Of a DNA stretch of 9,511 nucleotides, positions 6,683-9,511 are shown in pieces. The translations under genes were made by a program, and so were the position numbers. The stretch comes from an uncultured Paracoccaceae bacterium (GTDB lineage Bacteria; Pseudomonadota; Alphaproteobacteria; Rhodobacterales; Rhodobacteraceae). The notes below the pieces were generated by a model that worked only from the letters and a program-made list of their open reading frames with translations, had not been told where the DNA came from and searched no databases. How positions within the stretch are numbered: the first letter of the stretch is position 1; each line of letters opens with the position of its first letter. The stretch covers positions 1 through 9,511 of the forward strand of contig CALHST010000118.1 in the NCBI GenBank assembly GCA_938038825.1. Reading direction: 5' to 3'.

Positions 6683-7837
6683 TTAGGCCGCTTCTGTGAG
6701 GGCGTTGATTTCCGCGGCAAACGCCCAGTCGAGCCAAGGAAGCATCGCTTCGATGTCCGACGTTTCAACCGTGCCGCCGCACCAGATCCGCAGACCCGCA
6801 GGGGCGTCGCGATAGGCACCAACATCCAGCGCCACACCTTCATCGGTCAATCGTTTTGCAACAGCTTTTGCAAAGGCTGCACCGTCGGTGATGCGCGGAT
6901 CGGTAAACTTCAGGCAGACGGAGGTGTTGGATCGGGTCGCAGGGTCTACCGCGAGATTGTCGATCCAATCGCGCGCTGCACAGAAGTTGAAGATCGCTTG
7001 CGCATTGGCGTCTGCGCGGCCAATCAGGCCTTTTAGACCACCAACGGCGCGGGCCCATTTCAGACAGTTCAGGTAATCTTCGACAGCCAGCATCGAGGGC
7101 GTGTTAATGGTGGCACCACTGAAAATCCCGTCGATCAGCTTGCCGCCTTTGGTAAGGCGGAAAATCTTTGGCAAAGGCCATGCCGGGGTGTAGTTTTCCA
7201 GCCGTTCAACTGCGCGCGGGCTTAGGATCAGCATGCCGTGCGCCGCTTCGCCGCCCAGCACCTTTTGCCAGCTGAATGTCGTGACATCCAACTTGTCCCA
7301 AGGAAGATCCATCGCAAAGGCCGCTGATGTAGCGTCACACAGCGTGAGACCGGCGCGGTTGGCTGGGATCACGTCGCCATTGGGCATCCGAACACCCGCA
7401 GTGGTGCCATTCCATGTGAAGACAACGTCCGTGTCATAATCCAGCGCGGCCATATTGACGATTTCGCCGTAATCCGCGGTTTGCACATCTGCATCCAGTT
7501 TCAGTTGCTTGACCACGTCGGTGACCCAGCCAGAACCAAAGCTTTCCCATGCCACCATCGTGCAGGGCCGTGCGCCCAGCAGCGACCACATGGCCATTTC
7601 CATTGCGCCGGTGTCGGACGCGGGCACGATGCCGATTTTGTAATCCGCTGGAATGCCAAGCAGCTCCCGCGTCTCTTCGATCGCGGCTTTCAGCTTGTCT
7701 TTGCCAATCGCAGCGCGATGGGAACGCCCCAAAGCTGCGTCAGACAGGTCGTCCAGTTTGAATGTGGGGGGTTTGGCGCAGGGGCCAGAAGAAAAACGCG
7801 GATTAGCCGGCCGCGCAGCCGGAGTGTTCTTAGCCAT
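6683..7837 (-). CDS. serC: Phosphoserine aminotransferase
   Basis: SerC converts 3-phosphohydroxypyruvate and glutamate to O-phosphoserine and 2-oxoglutarate, the second serine step; the enzyme can also serve pyridoxine synthesis. The protein has 384 residues. It opens with MAKNTPAARPANPRFSSGP, holds the PLP lysine at Lys192 in SWQKVLGGEAAHG, and has the FSGATINTPSMLAVEDYL segment of the class V aminotransferase fold. It matches the alphaproteobacterial subtype rather than the shorter E. coli type. The start at 7837 has GAGG nine bases ahead and fits the conserved N-terminus. The open frame runs on to 8065, but that stretch covers the leader RNA and encodes nothing familiar. serC is first in the minus-strand operon, with serA next, and is preceded by a structured leader. 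Confidence 0.97.
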   Translation of the reverse strand: MAKNTPAARPANPRFSSGPCAKPPTFKLDDLSDAALGRSHRAAIGKDKLKAAIEETRELLGIPADYKIGIVPASDTGAMEMAMWSLLGARPCTMVAWESFGSGWVTDVVKQLKLDADVQTADYGEIVNMAALDYDTDVVFTWNGTTAGVRMPNGDVIPANRAGLTLCDATSAAFAMDLPWDKLDVTTFSWQKVLGGEAAHGMLILSPRAVERLENYTPAWPLPKIFRLTKGGKLIDGIFSGATINTPSMLAVEDYLNCLKWARAVGGLKGLIGRADANAQAIFNFCAARDWIDNLAVDPATRSNTSVCLKFTDPRITDGAAFAKAVAKRLTDEGVALDVGAYRDAPAGLRIWCGGTVETSDIEAMLPWLDWAFAAEINALTEAA

Positions 7838-7858
7838 TGATGTTATCCTCACAGATAT

Positions 7859-7911
7859 ACGCCCTTCGTTGGGGAAGGGTGTCCCACCGCCGGAGCTACA
7901 GGTCGGCGGCG
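7859..7911 (-). ncRNA. Putative serC leader RNA motif (two hairpins)
   Basis: On the minus strand, just before serC, hairpin 1 (7911-7885) has a 7-bp stem CGCCGCC/GGCGGTG, with one G-U pair, and a 13-base loop. Hairpin 2 (7882-7859) has CCCTTC/GAAGGG, extended by two more pairs beyond an A-C mismatch, around a CCCAAC loop. The ribosome site GAGG (7850-7847) follows at once. A conserved serC RNA motif is known upstream of serC in alphaproteobacteria and is listed in Rfam. Place, size and two-hairpin shape agree, but I could not compare with the covariance model. Its ligand or mechanism is not established as far as I know. Confidence 0.65.
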
Positions 7912-8078
7912 CGACTCGCAACCGGGAAAATGGACAGATCACGACCGATTGTGCATCAAAAACGCCGTGGCGCGTTCCGATCAGAAACTTTCCGCCATGT
8001 TTCAAAAGTGACATCCAAAGTGAGGCCCCATCGCGGCGCGAGTCTTCTATCATAGCGTGATTCACTTAGGAGAACTCT

Positions 8079-9362
8079 ATGTCGCGTTTGTATTTAAGCT
8101 TGTTTCTGTTCCTGTGTGCCGCCGTTCCGGCTCACGCATTTTGTGGCTTCTACGTCGCGAAGGCAGATGGGAAGCTCTACAACCAAGCATCCAAAGTTGT
8201 GTATGTGCGCGATGGGCGAAATTCGGTGATCACGATGTCTTCGGACTATCGGGGTGAGGCGAAGGATTTCGCGACGATTGTGCCGACGCCAAAGGTTTTG
8301 AAGCGAGAGCAGATTAGAACGCCCAAGGCCGAGACGATCAAGCATCTGGCAGATTACACGGCACCTCGTTTGGTGGAATACCATGACTATGATCCATGCG
8401 CTGTGGCTGACCCAATCATCGAAGCCCCTGTCATCGTAGAGGAATCGAGCGGGGGTTTGTTCCGTCGCAAAACGGCGCGGGAACAGCGCGCCCAAACGCT
8501 CGGCGTGAAAATCAAAGCGCAATACGCCGTGTCCAGCTATGACGTGTTGATTTTGGATGCCAAGCAATCCAGTGGGTTGGTCACGTTCCTAACGCAAGAA
8601 GGGTACAAGCTGCCTGAAGGGGCGGAACAGGCCTTGGCCGGGTACGTTAAAAACAAGATGAAGTTCTTTGTCGCCAAGGTAAACCTAAAGCGCCATAGCG
8701 CATCCAAGGTCAAAGAGCTGCAACCGCTGCAGATCGCCTTTAAGTCCAATGATTTCATGCTGCCTATACAGCTGGGGAAATTGAACGCAGATACTGCGCA
8801 AGACGCGTTGTTCATGATGTTGACGCGCAAAGGGCGGGTCGAGGTGACCAACTACAATGTGGCTGAATTTCCCTCTGACGTTGAGGTGCCAGTCTTTGTC
8901 GAAAAAGTAGCGCCTCAGTTCTTTGAGGCTGTGACAAACAAGGTGTTTGATCGTCATAATATCGCATTGGAATATGCGTGGGACATGGCGTGGTGTGATC
9001 CCTGTGCGGCGGATCCTTTGACCAATGAAGAGTTGGCCGAGTTGGGCGTGACATGGTTGGGCAGTCAAAATCGCGCGGGCCAGGATGTTTATGTGACACG
9101 GTTTCATGCACAATACACCAAGACCCAAATGCCCAAAGATCTGCAATTCCGGGTGACTGAAAATCGGAAGAATTTTCAGGGCCGCTACATCATGAACCAA
9201 CCGTTTCGCGGGGATACGTCCTGCGAGGCGGGGCAGGCTTATGTCGAACGAAAGCGGCGTGATCTGCGCGAAGAGGCCGTGACCTTGGCCAAGATCACCG
9301 GGTGGAAGCCGCGCAATATTGAAGACAACATTCTGAAAACGGTTCCGCGCAAATACTGGTAA
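8079..9362 (+). CDS. Exported DUF2330 domain protein
   Basis: A 427-residue protein with a clear Sec signal peptide: a basic start (MSR), a hydrophobic core at about residues 4-16, and a signal peptidase I site after AHA at residue 20. No lipobox and no later membrane segment are seen, so it is probably periplasmic or secreted. The mature N-terminus, FCGFYVAKADGKLYNQASKV, followed by VVYVRDGRNSVITM and DFATIVPTPKV, is typical of DUF2330, a family with no known function. The mature part has five cysteines (22, 107, 306, 309, 382), two of them in WCDPC, which suggests disulfides. The C-terminal part is rich in charged residues. The start has AGGAG six bases ahead. It is divergent from serC and 47 bases ahead of serB, and may be cotranscribed with serB. 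It does not resemble a serine enzyme. Confidence 0.88.
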   Translation: MSRLYLSLFLFLCAAVPAHAFCGFYVAKADGKLYNQASKVVYVRDGRNSVITMSSDYRGEAKDFATIVPTPKVLKREQIRTPKAETIKHLADYTAPRLVEYHDYDPCAVADPIIEAPVIVEESSGGLFRRKTAREQRAQTLGVKIKAQYAVSSYDVLILDAKQSSGLVTFLTQEGYKLPEGAEQALAGYVKNKMKFFVAKVNLKRHSASKVKELQPLQIAFKSNDFMLPIQLGKLNADTAQDALFMMLTRKGRVEVTNYNVAEFPSDVEVPVFVEKVAPQFFEAVTNKVFDRHNIALEYAWDMAWCDPCAADPLTNEELAELGVTWLGSQNRAGQDVYVTRFHAQYTKTQMPKDLQFRVTENRKNFQGRYIMNQPFRGDTSCEAGQAYVERKRRDLREEAVTLAKITGWKPRNIEDNILKTVPRKYW

Positions 9363-9382
9363 ATCGGGCCGTCGTGGGCTAG

Positions 9383-9409
9383 GGGCAGGCGCAAAACAGG
9401 AGCCTGCCC
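9383..9409 (+). promoter_or_regulatory. Hairpin enclosing the serB ribosome binding site
   Basis: A perfect 8-bp inverted repeat, GGGCAGGC (9383-9390) and GCCTGCCC (9402-9409), has an 11-base loop. The serB Shine-Dalgarno AGGAG (9398-9402) lies in the loop with its last base in the stem, and the right arm ends directly before the ATG at 9410. No T-run follows, so it is not an intrinsic terminator. It could control translation of serB; that role is inferred. Confidence 0.55.
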
Positions 9410-9511
9410 ATGTTCACAGTCACGCTCATCGCACCCGCTGGGGTGTTGCAACCGGCTTTGGTCGAAAACCTGCGGAACGCGTGGGGTGGCGGCGATGCAG
9501 ATTGGTTGTCA
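9410..9511 (+). CDS. serB: Phosphoserine phosphatase, N-terminal fragment
   Basis: Only the first 34 residues are inside the window: MFTVTLIAPAG at the start and LVENLRNAWGGGDADW near the edge. This matches, from memory, the N-terminus of roseobacter SerB, a short ACT-like region ahead of the HAD phosphatase domain. SerB hydrolyses O-phosphoserine to L-serine, the last step of the pathway begun by SerA and SerC. The catalytic DxDST motif lies beyond the window and cannot be checked. The start has AGGAG seven bases ahead. Its place beside serC and serA supports the call. Confidence 0.8.
   Translation, partial: MFTVTLIAPAGVLQPALVENLRNAWGGGDADWLS

Noticed and set aside
8048..8053. TATCAT as a -10 box for the DUF2330 gene
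   Set aside because: No -35-like hexamer stands 16-18 bases upstream, so I do not call a promoter there.
7838..8065. N-terminal extension of SerC up to 8065
   Set aside because: The extra 76 residues match no part of SerC, cover the leader hairpins, and the start at 7837 has a ribosome site and the conserved N-terminus.

Overview
The window looks like part of a chromosome of a marine Roseobacter-group alphaproteobacterium (Rhodobacteraceae sensu lato). Support comes from the moderately high GC content, the 384-residue alphaproteobacterial form of SerC with a two-hairpin leader, the type of SerA, the start of a SerB typical of this group, and a DUF2330 exported protein. There are nine protein-coding genes, two cut by the window edges. 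I see no rRNA or tRNA gene, CRISPR array, transposase, integrase or phage gene. No gap without a gene exceeds 300 bases.

Bases 1-1900: the C-terminal half of a UbiB/ABC1 kinase-like protein of ubiquinone biosynthesis (+), then a soluble protein with two [4Fe-4S] clusters that resembles the core of cobalamin-dependent reductive dehalogenases and is related to QueG (+). It meets a BktB-type beta-ketothiolase (-) tail to tail, with a structured repeat/terminator between them. Bases 3075-3282 separate the thiolase from a divergent cysteine synthase-like gene (+). This gap holds a second, inverted copy of the same repeat. The cysteine synthase-like gene overlaps by 36 bases, tail to tail, a metallophosphoesterase of the PPP/ApaH-like family (-).

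Bases 4957-9511 are the serine biosynthesis locus. serC and serA run together on the minus strand, behind a leader with two hairpins that matches the place and shape of the known alphaproteobacterial serC RNA motif. A strong intrinsic terminator sits between serA and the phosphoesterase gene. On the plus strand, a secreted DUF2330 protein of unknown function diverges from serC. The start of serB follows, with its ribosome binding site in the loop of a GC-rich hairpin. All three steps from 3-phosphoglycerate to L-serine (SerA, SerC, SerB) are therefore encoded within about 4.5 kb, with a cysteine synthase homologue close by.

Most of the window is ordinary core metabolism. The points most worth a second look are the dehalogenase-like Fe-S protein, the two-copy box-plus-hairpin repeat whose second copy reaches into the leader of the cysteine synthase-like gene, the hairpin at the serB start, and the DUF2330 gene lying between serC and serB.
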